From Achromobacter xylosoxidans (lineage in GTDB: Bacteria > Pseudomonadota > Gammaproteobacteria > Burkholderiales > Burkholderiaceae_B): a stretch of 64,000 nt of DNA. Position numbers and translations under genes: made by a program. The stretch spans positions 2,294,001 through 2,358,000 of the forward strand of contig NZ_CP061008.1 in NCBI RefSeq assembly GCF_014490035.1, written 5' to 3'. Below, one piece after another: positions 19,157-27,726 of this stretch (position 1 is the stretch's first letter; every line of letters begins with the position of its first letter). Under the pieces are notes generated by a model. The model did not search any database. It was given only the letters and a program-made list of their open reading frames with translations, and was not told the DNA's origin.

Positions 19157-20083
19157 ATGCCCCAAAACCAGCCCGGCGGGACCGTCCCGCAAACCATGTT
19201 CCGCGCCGATCTGTTCCGCGGCGAGCGCATCCTCGTCACCGGGGGCGGCACCGGCCTGGGCTATGCCATGGCCGAGCGCCTGGCGTCGCTGGGCGCTGCG
19301 CTGCACCTGTGGGGACGTCGCGCCGCGGTGCTGGAAGAAGCCGCCGCCGGGCTGCGCGCACGTTACGGCGCCGAGGTCCACGTCCAGGCGGTGGATATCC
19401 GGGATGCCGAGGCCGTGGACGCCGCGGTCGACGCCATCTGGACCGGGCATGGTCCGCTGACCGGCCTCATCAACAACGCCGCGGGCAATTTCATCAGTCC
19501 CACCGAGAAACTGTCGCCGCGCGGCTTCAACGCCATCGCCGACACGGTGTTCCGCGGCACCTTCTACACGACCCAGGCCGTCGGCAAGCGCTGGATCGCC
19601 CAAGGCACGGGCGGAGCCGTGCTGTCCATCGTGGTGACCTGGGTCTGGACCGGTTCGCCCTTCGTGGTGCCCTCGGCCATGTCCAAGGCCGGCATAGACG
19701 CCATGACCAAGTCGCTGGCCATCGAATGGGGCCGCCACGGCATCCGGCTGAACGCCATCGCGCCGGGCGTGATTCCGACCGAAGGGGCCAGCGCGCGGCT
19801 GCGGCCCAAGGACTCGGGCGCGGATGCGCAGACGCAGCAGAATCCGATGCGGCGCCTGGGCACGGGGCATGACATCGGCGAGCTGGCGGCGTTCCTGCTG
19901 AGTCCGGGCTATGACTGGATTAACGGCCAGACCATTGCGCTGGACGGCGGCGACTATCTGGCCAACGGCGCCTACTTCAAGCAATACGCCGAATGGAGCG
20001 ACGCGGACTGGGCCGCCGCGCGCCAGGCCATCGAAGCGCGCACCGCGCAGGACAAGGCGCAGCGCAGCACGGGGGGCGCATGA
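19157..20083 (+). CDS. 2,4-dienoyl-CoA reductase-like SDR
   Basis: This 308-residue short-chain dehydrogenase most resembles the mitochondrial/peroxisomal 2,4-dienoyl-CoA reductases, which use NADPH to reduce dienoyl-CoA during breakdown of unsaturated acids. The cofactor loop is TGGGTGLGYAMAERLA near residue 28, followed by LINNAAGNF. The active-site region reads FVVPSAMSKAGIDAMTKSLA: the usual catalytic Tyr is replaced by Ser with Lys kept, exactly as in that subfamily. A conserved tail INGQTIALDGG follows. AAGGAG precedes the start, and the stop overlaps the acyl-CoA synthetase start. The true substrate is not determined by sequence. Confidence 0.85.
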   Translation: MPQNQPGGTVPQTMFRADLFRGERILVTGGGTGLGYAMAERLASLGAALHLWGRRAAVLEEAAAGLRARYGAEVHVQAVDIRDAEAVDAAVDAIWTGHGPLTGLINNAAGNFISPTEKLSPRGFNAIADTVFRGTFYTTQAVGKRWIAQGTGGAVLSIVVTWVWTGSPFVVPSAMSKAGIDAMTKSLAIEWGRHGIRLNAIAPGVIPTEGASARLRPKDSGADAQTQQNPMRRLGTGHDIGELAAFLLSPGYDWINGQTIALDGGDYLANGAYFKQYAEWSDADWAAARQAIEARTAQDKAQRSTGGA

Positions 20084-21582
20084 CGGACAGCACGATCCAC
20101 GCGGGCGGCCAACACTTGTCGGGCGCGGCGCTGGCCGCGCGCGGCGTACAGGTCGCCGCCGGCCTGGCGGCAATGGGCGTGCGCGAAGGCGATGTGATCG
20201 CCGTGCTGCTGCGCAACGGCCTGCCTTATCTGGAGATCATCCAGGCCTGCAAGCGGCTGGGCTGCTACTACTGCCCGATCAACTGGCACTTCACCGCGGC
20301 GGAAGCGGCATTCCTCATCGAAGACAGCGGCGCCCGCCTGCTGATCGCCCATGCTGATCTGTGGTTGCCGCTGCGCGATGCGTTGCCCGCCAGTCTGCCG
20401 GTGCTGCTGGCCGGTCCCGGCGCGTCGCAGTCCGGCCCTGCGGACTACGACGCCTGGCGCGACCGCCAGCAGCCCTACGACGGCCCGCGCGTGGCGCCGC
20501 GCGGCCACATGGCCTATACCTCGGGCACCACCGGCCGGCCCAAAGGCGTGGTGCGCGCGCCGTTCCCGCTGGAACATCTGGCGCGCCACCTGGAACAGGT
20601 CGAAGCGGTGGTGGAGGCGGCCTACGGCCTGCGTCCAGGATCGCGCGCGCTGCTGCCCGCGCCGATCTACCACAGCGCGCCCAGCGTATTCGCGCAGGTC
20701 GCCTTGCGGGTCTGCGAGACCTTCGTGCTGACGGACAGGTTCGATCCGGTGGAAGTCCTGCGCCTGATCGAGGCGCATCGCATCGATACGGTGTATCTGG
20801 TGCCCATCATGTACGTGCGCCTCTTGAGGCTGGACGCCGCCACCCGCGCCGCGCATGACCTGTCGTCGCTGCGCTTCGTGGCCTCGACCGGCGCGCCCTG
20901 CGCGCCGGAAATCAAGCGCGCCATGATCGAATGGCTGGGTCCCGTCATCCATGAAACCTATGCGTCGAGCGAGGCGGGCATGGTCACGGTCATCGATTCG
21001 CACGAAGCGCTTGCCCGCCCCGGCAGCGCCGGCCGGCCCATCGGCGGCGCGCAGGTCAGGATCTATGCCGAAGACGGCTCGCCCTGCGCGGCGGGCCAGG
21101 TCGGCCGTATCCACGTGCGCCAGCCGGCCTACGCGGACTTCACCTACCGCAACAACCCGCAGGCCCGCGCCGACGTGGAGAAGGACGGACTCATCGGCCT
21201 GGGCGACCTGGGCTATCTGGACGCGGACGGCTATCTCTACGTGTGCGACCGCGAATCGGACCTGGTCATCTCGGGCGGCGTGAACATCTATCCGGCCGAG
21301 GTCGAGCATCAGCTGATGCAGTATCCGGGCGTGGCGGATTGCGCGGTGTTCGGCGTGCCTGACGACGAGTACGGAGAGCGGTTGATGGCGCTGGTGCAGC
21401 CCGCGGCGGGCGCCTCGCCCGATCCCGGGACGCTGACGCAATGGCTGGGGGAACGGATCGCGCGCTACAAGGTGCCGCGCGAATTGCAACTGCGGTCGGA
21501 GCTGCCGCGCGACGACAACGGCAAGATCGCCAAGCGCCGGCTGCGCGCCGAGTTCTGGGCGGGCAGGCAGCGCCAGGTATAG
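20080..21582 (+). CDS. AMP-dependent acyl-CoA synthetase
   Basis: The 500-residue enzyme belongs to the ANL superfamily and should activate a carboxylic acid to its CoA thioester by way of an acyl-adenylate. Visible motifs are the P-loop AYTSGTTGRPKGVV near residue 145, ETYASSEAG (adenine site), GDLGYLDADGYLYVCDRESD with the hinge, ISGGVNIYPAEVE, and the catalytic Lys region DDNGKIAKRRLR at the end. The ATG at 20080 overlaps the SDR stop by four bases, so the two are coupled. A Bug receptor follows 47 bp later. I infer a pathway that takes up an organic acid, activates it and reduces a double bond. Confidence 0.9.
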   Translation: MTDSTIHAGGQHLSGAALAARGVQVAAGLAAMGVREGDVIAVLLRNGLPYLEIIQACKRLGCYYCPINWHFTAAEAAFLIEDSGARLLIAHADLWLPLRDALPASLPVLLAGPGASQSGPADYDAWRDRQQPYDGPRVAPRGHMAYTSGTTGRPKGVVRAPFPLEHLARHLEQVEAVVEAAYGLRPGSRALLPAPIYHSAPSVFAQVALRVCETFVLTDRFDPVEVLRLIEAHRIDTVYLVPIMYVRLLRLDAATRAAHDLSSLRFVASTGAPCAPEIKRAMIEWLGPVIHETYASSEAGMVTVIDSHEALARPGSAGRPIGGAQVRIYAEDGSPCAAGQVGRIHVRQPAYADFTYRNNPQARADVEKDGLIGLGDLGYLDADGYLYVCDRESDLVISGGVNIYPAEVEHQLMQYPGVADCAVFGVPDDEYGERLMALVQPAAGASPDPGTLTQWLGERIARYKVPRELQLRSELPRDDNGKIAKRRLRAEFWAGRQRQV

Positions 21583-21629
21583 CAGGGCGGCGTATCGCCG
21601 CGATAACAAAACCCACAAGGGAGACAGGC

Positions 21630-22616
21630 ATGGCAATCAGGCTGAACCTCAGGCTGCGTCGCATCGCGACCGCGGCGATCGTCGCGCTCGCGGCTCCGGC
21701 CGCCGCGCTGGCGGCATTTCCGGACAAACCGATCAAATTGGTCGTGCCCTACACGCCGGGCGGCTCCGCGGACCAGTTGTCGCGGGTGCTGGCCGAAGGC
21801 ATGTCGCGCGACCTCGGGCAAACCGTGGTGGTGGAGAACAAGCCCGGCGCCAATACCATGGTCGCGGCGACCCAGGTGGCCAGGTCGGCGCCGGACGGAT
21901 ACACGGTTTTCCTCGCCAGCAATGCCAGCATGGTGCTCAATCCCATGCTCTACCAGCGCATCGCCTATGACGCCGCGCGCGACTTCCGCGTGTTCGGCAT
22001 CGCCGCCGAGTTGCCGCTGGTGGTGGTGGCGAACAACGAGGTCCCAGCGGGCACGCTGGCCGAGTTCGTCGCCTATGCCAAGGCTCGGCCCGGCAAACTG
22101 AACTACGCCTCCGTGGGCATAGGCAATCCGCTGCAGCTGGCGACCGAACTGCTGAAATCGCGCACTGGCATGGACGTGGCGCATATTCCGTACAACGGCA
22201 GCGCGCCGGCCCTGACCTCGCTGATGGGCAATGACACGCAGCTCATGGTGGACGTGATCAGCACCTCGCTGCCGCTGGTGCGGGAACGCAAGATCAAGGC
22301 GCTGGCCGTCACGACCGGCGAGCGCCTGGCCGTGCTGCCCGAGGTGCCGACCGTGGCGGAAAGCGGCTTTCCGGGATTCCGCGCCGCCACCTGGTTCGGC
22401 CTGGCCGTGCCGCGCGCCGTGCCGCAGGCCGAGGCGCAGCGCTTGCAGGCGGCGCTGGACAAGGTGCTGAAGGATCCGGCGTTTCGCGGTCGCTTCGAGC
22501 CGCTGGGTCTGGTGATCCAGGCGCCCCGCAGCCAGGCAGAAATCGATGCCTACGTGCAGGAAGACCGCCAGCGCTGGGGCGCGGTGATCGAGGCCAATCA
22601 CATCAAGCTGGACTGA
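21630..22616 (+). CDS. Bug/TctC-type periplasmic solute receptor
   Basis: This 328-residue protein belongs to the Bug family (tripartite tricarboxylate receptor, TctC). A signal peptide is visible (RIATAAIVALAAPAAALA), then the family start FPDKPIKLVVPYTPGGSADQ and the conserved loops VVENKPGANTMVAA and HIPYNGSAPALTSLMG, which form the ligand pocket for carboxylates. No tctA or tctB membrane gene accompanies it here, as is usual for the expanded Bug sets of Bordetella and relatives. GGGAG supports the ATG at 21630. The ligand is unknown but is likely the acid activated by the preceding synthetase. Confidence 0.93.
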   Translation: MAIRLNLRLRRIATAAIVALAAPAAALAAFPDKPIKLVVPYTPGGSADQLSRVLAEGMSRDLGQTVVVENKPGANTMVAATQVARSAPDGYTVFLASNASMVLNPMLYQRIAYDAARDFRVFGIAAELPLVVVANNEVPAGTLAEFVAYAKARPGKLNYASVGIGNPLQLATELLKSRTGMDVAHIPYNGSAPALTSLMGNDTQLMVDVISTSLPLVRERKIKALAVTTGERLAVLPEVPTVAESGFPGFRAATWFGLAVPRAVPQAEAQRLQAALDKVLKDPAFRGRFEPLGLVIQAPRSQAEIDAYVQEDRQRWGAVIEANHIKLD

Positions 22617-22661
22617 GGCGGCAACGGCCGGCCGGCCCACGCCGCCTGGTCGCCGGCGCCG

Positions 22662-23495
22662 TCAGGCCTTCTTGCCGCCGCGGCGCGCCTTGCGCGTGAC
22701 GTTGCGCCGGGACATCTCTGAATCCAGGATCAGCCGGCCTTCGAGCTTGCCGTGCATGCGCTTGACCGAACGCATCGCGTCCTGCATGTGTTCGCTCATC
22801 AAGTCGCGCACCTTTTCGACGTCGCGCTCGCGCGCCGCGGCCAGGATCTTGCGGTGAAAGCCCGTGTTGGCGCTGCCGAAACGCTGCTGCTCGGACAGCG
22901 GCATCTCGTTGTCGAACACGGTCAGCTGCCGAATCATTTCATTGGTCATCTCGCAGCTGAAGCGCAGGAACGGATTGGGGCAGGCCGCCGCGAAGATGTC
23001 GTGGAAATTGATTTCTTCCTGGCGCTGGGCCAGCGGGTCATCGACGTGCTCGGCCGACGGGTCGCAGCAGGCGATGTTTTCCTCCAGCGCAGCGAAATGC
23101 GCGTCCGTCAGGAACGGCACGGCGCTGGCGGCGAGCTCAGGCTCCAGCAGCTTGCGCACCTGGTAGATGTCCTCGATCCGCACTTCCTTGAAGAACAGGT
23201 AGTTCTGCATCAGCTGGAAAGTGCGGTCCAGCGGCACCTCGACCACGGTGCCGCCGCCGCCCGGCCCGGTGCTGACCTTGACCAAGCCCTGCACCTCCAG
23301 CGACTTGAGCGCTTCGCGCATGGTGCTCTTGCTGACCGAGAACATGCTTTGCAGCTCGCTCTCGCGCGGCAGCTTGTCGCCGGGCAACAGGTTCTTGGCC
23401 GTGATCAACCGCTTGATCTCTTCGGCGACCAGGTCGCTGCGCTTGGGCGGACTCGACGCGCCCGCGGCTTGTAGGTCGTGACTGTTGAACGCCAT
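22662..23495 (-). CDS. GntR-family regulator with FCD effector domain
   Basis: The 277-residue protein has an N-terminal GntR winged helix (SDLVAEEIKRLITAKNLLPG and SVSKSTMREALKSLEVQGLV, residues 20-75) and a C-terminal all-helical FCD domain (about 105-255) with the likely metal-binding His residues in the segments around NFHDIFAAAC and GFHRKIL. The last 20 residues are strongly basic (RKARRGGKKA). It is divergent from the ABC importer operon across a 319-bp gap with a perfect 26-bp palindrome, the obvious candidate operator for self- and operon control. Confidence 0.92.
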   Translation of the reverse strand: MAFNSHDLQAAGASSPPKRSDLVAEEIKRLITAKNLLPGDKLPRESELQSMFSVSKSTMREALKSLEVQGLVKVSTGPGGGGTVVEVPLDRTFQLMQNYLFFKEVRIEDIYQVRKLLEPELAASAVPFLTDAHFAALEENIACCDPSAEHVDDPLAQRQEEINFHDIFAAACPNPFLRFSCEMTNEMIRQLTVFDNEMPLSEQQRFGSANTGFHRKILAAARERDVEKVRDLMSEHMQDAMRSVKRMHGKLEGRLILDSEMSRRNVTRKARRGGKKA

Positions 23496-23814
23496 TGCGT
23501 TCCTCCGTTGCTGCGTGGTGTGCGCGGGGCATGCCCCGGGCGGGTTCTGCGCGGACCCCGGGTTATACCTGATGCGCCTTCTATTGACAGATCCGGCTCG
23601 CCAAACTGATCATGATAATAATCCTATTTATCATGATAAATAGGATGGTAGTCGCAGTATAGGCATGAGGCCAGGACTTGCGAGTACGCCCACGCGGCGG
23701 CAGCCCTGGCACGGGAGCTTGGAGCAGACAGAGTCGGAATGGGGACGCGCATGGTGCGCGCTCGACATCGTCAATATGCCGCGGCACCGCCAGCGGCAGC
23801 CAGGGAGAACCATC
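23496..23814. other. Divergent intergenic region between GntR regulator and ABC operon
   Basis: This 319-bp gap carries the shared control region. From 23600 to 23650 it is strikingly AT-rich in a GC-rich genome and contains an 8-bp palindrome ATCATGAT (23609-23616) followed by a 26-bp perfect palindrome. The part from about 23665 onwards is open in the receptor's frame but looks like untranslated leader. AGGGAG at 23802-23807 is a good ribosome binding site for a TTG start at 23815. Confidence 0.6.
23621..23646. promoter_or_regulatory. 26-bp perfect palindrome, probable GntR operator
   Basis: The left arm ATCCTATTTATCA and the right arm TGATAAATAGGAT are exact inverted copies with no spacer. 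It lies 125 bp upstream of the regulator start and about 170 bp before the receptor start. The inner TATCATGATA resembles the nearby ATCATGAT, so a second weaker site may exist. Size and symmetry suit a dimeric GntR/FCD protein. Confidence 0.75.
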
Positions 23815-25014
23815 TTGAATCGCCGCAACCTGCTGAAATTGGCCGCGCTTGGCGCCGTGCCTGGATCACTCTGGACCGCCCGGTCCGCGCTGGCGCAAGC
23901 CGACGCCATTCAGTTCGGGTGTCCGGTGCCCATGTCGGGCGCCTTTGCCGCCAATGGCAAATACGCCGACCTGGGCATGAAACTGGCGCTGGAGCAGTAT
24001 GGCCGCGCGCTCGACCGGCCGCTGGCCTATACCGTGCTGGACACCGAGGGCAAGCCGGCCACGGCGGTGCGCAAGGTCCAGGAAGTCTCGCAACAGAAGG
24101 GCGTCAAATTCTTCGCCGGCGGCATCCTGTCGTCCGAAGCGCTGGCCATGGGCAAGGAAGTGGAACGCGCCGGCGGCGTCTTCATCACCACGGCGGGCGC
24201 GGACGAAATCACGGGCAAGGACTGCAACCGGGCCACCTTCCGCTGGTCCGTGCCCACTTTCGGCGCCATCGAGCAGACCGTGCGTCCCCTGCTTGAAAAG
24301 CTGCCCAACGCCAAGCGCTGGTACACCATCACGCCGCAATACGTATTCGGCGACGGCCTGCTCAGCGCGGCCAAGGCGATCTTCAAGGAAAAGGGCATCG
24401 AGCATGTGGGCAACAGCTATCACTCGCTGACCGAGAAGGAGTTCAGCGGCTATCTCACCAACGCCATGGCCGCCAAGCCGGACGTGCTGCTGATCCTGAA
24501 CTTCGGCTCGCAGTCCTCGGACACGCTGCGCCAGGCCGTCAGCTTCGGCATGAAGCAGAACTGCACCATCCTGGTGGCCTGGGCCTCGGGCCTGGAGCAA
24601 TTCGAGGGCCTGGGCGCCGACCTGTGCGAAGGCGTGTACTTCGGCGCGCAGTACTGGCACGGCATCGACTCGCCGCTCAACAAGGAACTGGTGCAGCTGT
24701 CCCGCGACAAGACGCGCGCCAATCCCAACTACAGCCTGGCAGGCTCCTACATCTGCACCCGCATCATGCTGGACGCCATTGTCAAGGCCGGCAGCGCCGA
24801 CCCGGCCAAGGTGATTGCCGTCATGGAGGGCATGGCCTACGAAGGCCTGACGGGCAAGGAGGAAATCCGCAAGGAAGACCACCAGGTCCTGAAGAATTAC
24901 TACCTGCTCAAAGGCCGCGCCAAGAAGGACATGAAGGACAAGGACGATTACGCCGAGATCGTGCATAGCGGCCGCTCCTTCCTGCCGCCCGCGGAAACCG
25001 GCTGCAAGCTGTAG
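23815..25014 (+). CDS. Branched-chain-type ABC transporter receptor, Tat-like signal
   Basis: This 399-residue periplasmic receptor belongs to the LivJ/AmiC/urea-type binding proteins. The N-terminus reads NRRNLLKLAALGAVPGSLW, a twin-arginine-like signal ending near ALAQA. The mature protein starts IQFGCPVPMSGAFAANGKYA, typical of the family, and continues with two Rossmann-like lobes. I chose the TTG at 23815 because of the AGGGAG seven bases upstream and because it gives a standard short signal n-region; ATG codons at 23776 or 23665 would add an atypical extension. The four following genes encode the matching importer. Ligand unknown; the downstream hydrolases point to an amide, ureide or hydantoin-like compound. 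Confidence 0.85.
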   Translation: MNRRNLLKLAALGAVPGSLWTARSALAQADAIQFGCPVPMSGAFAANGKYADLGMKLALEQYGRALDRPLAYTVLDTEGKPATAVRKVQEVSQQKGVKFFAGGILSSEALAMGKEVERAGGVFITTAGADEITGKDCNRATFRWSVPTFGAIEQTVRPLLEKLPNAKRWYTITPQYVFGDGLLSAAKAIFKEKGIEHVGNSYHSLTEKEFSGYLTNAMAAKPDVLLILNFGSQSSDTLRQAVSFGMKQNCTILVAWASGLEQFEGLGADLCEGVYFGAQYWHGIDSPLNKELVQLSRDKTRANPNYSLAGSYICTRIMLDAIVKAGSADPAKVIAVMEGMAYEGLTGKEEIRKEDHQVLKNYYLLKGRAKKDMKDKDDYAEIVHSGRSFLPPAETGCKL

Positions 25015-25032
25015 CCCGCCCCTGAGGCGGGC
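25014..25032 (+). other. GC-rich stem-loop after the receptor gene
   Basis: GCCCGCC pairs with GGCGGGC around a 5-base loop immediately after the receptor stop codon, without a T-run. Such hairpins often protect the receptor part of a transcript and lower expression of the downstream transporter genes. Confidence 0.4.
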
Positions 25033-25103
25033 GGCCGTGGGCGCGTTGCGTCCGCGGCCGCCGCGCGCCCCGCGGCCTTCCGTTACCTCCATCGGGCATA
25101 CCC

Positions 25104-25961
25104 ATGAACGTCTATCTCCTCCAGATCATCAATGGGATCGGGGTAGGCATGCTGTACTTCCTTCTGGCAGTCGGCCTGTCCATCGTCTTCGGTCTGTTGC
25201 GCTTCGTGAACTTCGCCCACGGGGCGTTCTATCTGCTGGGCGCCTACTTCTGTTTCCAGGCCATCCAGTGGGGCCTGAATTTCTGGCTCGCGCTGGCCAT
25301 CGTGCCGCTGCTGGTGGGCGCCGGCGCCTGGGTCCTGGAGAAAGCGCTGTTGCGCCACGTCTACGCGCAGGCGCATGAATTCCATATCCTGATCACCGTC
25401 GGGCTGGCGCTGGTCCTGCAGGAACTGGTCATCGTGATCTGGGGGCCGATAGGCGACAACGTCGCCGCGCCTTCGGCCCTGCAGGGCGTGGTCATGTGGG
25501 GCAGCTTCATCTATCCCAAATACCGCTTGTTCGTGATCGGTTTCACCGCCGTCTTCTCGCTGCTGCTCTGGTACGTGCTGGAAGGCACGCGGCTGGGTAG
25601 CGCGGTGCGGGCCGGCAGCGAATCCACCGAGATGGTGTCCATGCTGGGCATCAACGTGTTCCGCATGTTCAGCCTGGTGTTCGCGCTGGGCGCGGCGACC
25701 GCCGCGCTGGCCGGGGTGCTGGCCGCGCCGATCCGCGGCGTCGAGCCGTTCATGGGCATCGAGGCTCTGGGTATCGCCTTCGTCATCGTGGTGGTGGGCG
25801 GCATGGGCAGCTTCTTCGGCGCGCTGGTCGGCGGCCTCTTGATCGGCGTGGTGCAGAGCGTGATGAGCACGCTGTGGCCGGAAGGCGCGCGGCTGATGAT
25901 CTATGTGGCGATGGCGGCGGTGCTGCTGCTGCGTCCCCACGGCCTGATGGGGAGAGGATGA
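25104..25961 (+). CDS. LivH-type ABC permease
   Basis: This 285-residue integral membrane protein is the LivH-like permease of a branched-chain amino acid/urea-type importer. About eight hydrophobic segments can be seen, beginning NGIGVGMLYFLLAVGLSIVF, followed by the family motif GLLRFVNFAHGAFYLLGAY. The conserved cytoplasmic loop GSAVRAGSESTEMVSMLGIN (EAA-like, contacts the ATPase) lies near residue 170. The stop overlaps the start of the second permease (ATGATGA), showing tight coupling. Confidence 0.93.
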   Translation: MNVYLLQIINGIGVGMLYFLLAVGLSIVFGLLRFVNFAHGAFYLLGAYFCFQAIQWGLNFWLALAIVPLLVGAGAWVLEKALLRHVYAQAHEFHILITVGLALVLQELVIVIWGPIGDNVAAPSALQGVVMWGSFIYPKYRLFVIGFTAVFSLLLWYVLEGTRLGSAVRAGSESTEMVSMLGINVFRMFSLVFALGAATAALAGVLAAPIRGVEPFMGIEALGIAFVIVVVGGMGSFFGALVGGLLIGVVQSVMSTLWPEGARLMIYVAMAAVLLLRPHGLMGRG

Positions 25962-26950
25962 TGACGCGCTTGAAATCTCATGCCCAATTGCTGTTGGCGC
26001 TGGCGGTGGTGCTGCTGTTGCCGCTGTGCATGCAGTCGGGCTCGCTGGCCACGGAAGTGCTGATCTACGCGTTGGCGGTGCTGGGCTGCAATCTGCTGCT
26101 GGGCTTCACCGGGCTGCTGTCGTTCGGCCAGGGCATCTTCTTCGGCCTGGGCAGCTATGCCGTCGGCATCCTGTTGACGCGCACCGGCCTGCCGATGCCG
26201 CTGGCGTTGCTGGCGGCGATGGCGGTGGGCGCGCTGGGCGCGACGCTGGTGGGCTGGTTCGCGATACGCCAGCGCGGCACCTACTTCGTGATGCTGACGC
26301 TGGCCTTCGCGCAGATGTTCTATTTCCTGGCGTACAGCCTGCCTGACCTGACCGGGGGCGACAATGGCCTGCTGGACGTGCCGCGTCCGGCGCTGTCGGT
26401 GGCGGGCCTGCAGCTCATGCCGCTGGCGACGCCCTGGCAGTTCTACGCCTTCGTGGCGGTGTGCTTCCTGGCGATATTCTGGCTGCTGCTGCGCGTGACC
26501 AACTCGGTGTTCGGCCGCACGCTGCTGGCGATCCGCGACAACGAGGCGCGCGCCATGGCGGTGGGCTACAACGTGCGCCTCTTCAAGTTGTCGGCCTTCG
26601 CGATCTCGGGCGCCGTGACCGCGTTGGCGGGCGCCTTCCTGGCAATGATGACCGGCATCGCGCCGCTGTCCAGCATCGAATACCACAGTAGCGAGATGAT
26701 CCTGGTCATGACGGTCATCGGCGGCACCGGCAACCTGTTCGCTTCCGTGCTGGGGGCGGCCTTCTACGTGCTGTTCGCGGACTGGCTTTCCACCTTGTGG
26801 CCGCGCTGGCTGATGCTGCTGGGCTTTCTGCTGATCGCGGTCAGCCTGTTCATGCAGAAAGGCTTGTGGGGGCTGGGAGAACGCATCTGGCTGGCGCTGC
26901 GGCGCAAGCCTGCCGGCGCCGAGCCGGCCGCCAAGGAGGGACGCGCATGA
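25958..26950 (+). CDS. LivM-type ABC permease
   Basis: This 330-residue protein is the second membrane subunit of the importer. It contains the LivM signature LLGFTGLLSFGQGIFFGLGS near residue 45 and the ATPase-contact loop RTLLAIRDNEARAMAVGYN near 185, with about ten hydrophobic segments. There are two ATG codons in a row at 25958 and 25961; either may start, the first overlapping the upstream stop by four bases. The stop overlaps the ATPase gene by four bases. Confidence 0.93.
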   Translation: MMTRLKSHAQLLLALAVVLLLPLCMQSGSLATEVLIYALAVLGCNLLLGFTGLLSFGQGIFFGLGSYAVGILLTRTGLPMPLALLAAMAVGALGATLVGWFAIRQRGTYFVMLTLAFAQMFYFLAYSLPDLTGGDNGLLDVPRPALSVAGLQLMPLATPWQFYAFVAVCFLAIFWLLLRVTNSVFGRTLLAIRDNEARAMAVGYNVRLFKLSAFAISGAVTALAGAFLAMMTGIAPLSSIEYHSSEMILVMTVIGGTGNLFASVLGAAFYVLFADWLSTLWPRWLMLLGFLLIAVSLFMQKGLWGLGERIWLALRRKPAGAEPAAKEGRA

Positions 26951-27726
26951 ATCCGCAACATTCCGCGCCGCTGCTGCAGGCCAGGGGCATCGTCAAGCGC
27001 TTCGGCAAGTTCGTGGCCCTGCATGGGGTGGATCTGCAGGTGCAGCCGCGCACGGTGCATTCCGTCATCGGCCCGAACGGCGCCGGCAAGACCACGCTGT
27101 TCCATACGCTGACAGGCACCTTGCGCACCAGCGAGGGCAGCATCGTGTTCGACGGCCATGACGTGACGCAGGAAGCCGATTATCAACGGGTGCAGCGCGG
27201 CATCGCGCGCTCCTTCCAGGTCACCAGCCTGTTCGCCAACCTGTCGGTGCGGGAAAACCTGCGGCTGGCGGCTCAGGGCGCGCATCGCGCCGGCGCCTTC
27301 GACTGCTGGCATCCGCCCACGGGCCCGCGGGCGCAGCGTGAGGTTGTCGACGCGGCGCTGGAGCGCCTGGGCCTGTCGCGGCTGGCCCAGGTGGCGGCGG
27401 GCGCGCTGTCGCACGGCCAGCAGCGGCGCCTGGAAGTGGGCATGGCGCTGGCCGCCAGGCCGCGCGCGATCTTCCTGGACGAGCCCACCTCCGGCATGGG
27501 GGTGGACGACCTGGATGAGATGAAACGCCTGATCCGCAGCCTGCGCGACGACCACACGGTCGTACTGATCGAGCACAACATGAACATCGTGATGGACATC
27601 TCCGACACGATCACGGTGATGCAGCAGGGCCGCGTGCTGGTCGAGGGCACGCCTGCCGCGATCCGCAGCGACGAGCGGGTGCGCGCCGCGTACCTGGGCA
27701 ACATGATCACGGGAGGCCGGGCATGA
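26947..27726 (+). CDS. LivG-type ABC transporter ATPase
   Basis: This 259-residue ATPase energises the importer. It has Walker A GPNGAGKTT near residue 40, an H/Q loop at RSFQVTSLFANLSVRENL, a signature that reads LSHGQQRRLEVGMALA, slightly different from the usual LSGGQ, Walker B AIFLDEPTSGM and the switch His in VLIEHNMN. The C-terminal GNMITGG tail is typical of LivG. The start at 26947 overlaps the preceding stop, and its own stop overlaps livF. Confidence 0.95.
   Translation: MNPQHSAPLLQARGIVKRFGKFVALHGVDLQVQPRTVHSVIGPNGAGKTTLFHTLTGTLRTSEGSIVFDGHDVTQEADYQRVQRGIARSFQVTSLFANLSVRENLRLAAQGAHRAGAFDCWHPPTGPRAQREVVDAALERLGLSRLAQVAAGALSHGQQRRLEVGMALAARPRAIFLDEPTSGMGVDDLDEMKRLIRSLRDDHTVVLIEHNMNIVMDISDTITVMQQGRVLVEGTPAAIRSDERVRAAYLGNMITGGRA

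Noticed and set aside
21630..22616. Complete tripartite tricarboxylate transporter
   Set aside because: Only the receptor is present; no tctA- or tctB-like membrane gene occurs near any of the three Bug genes in this window.
23665..23814. Upstream ATG starts for the LivJ-type receptor
   Set aside because: They add up to 50 residues unlike any signal peptide; the TTG at 23815 with AGGGAG fits better.
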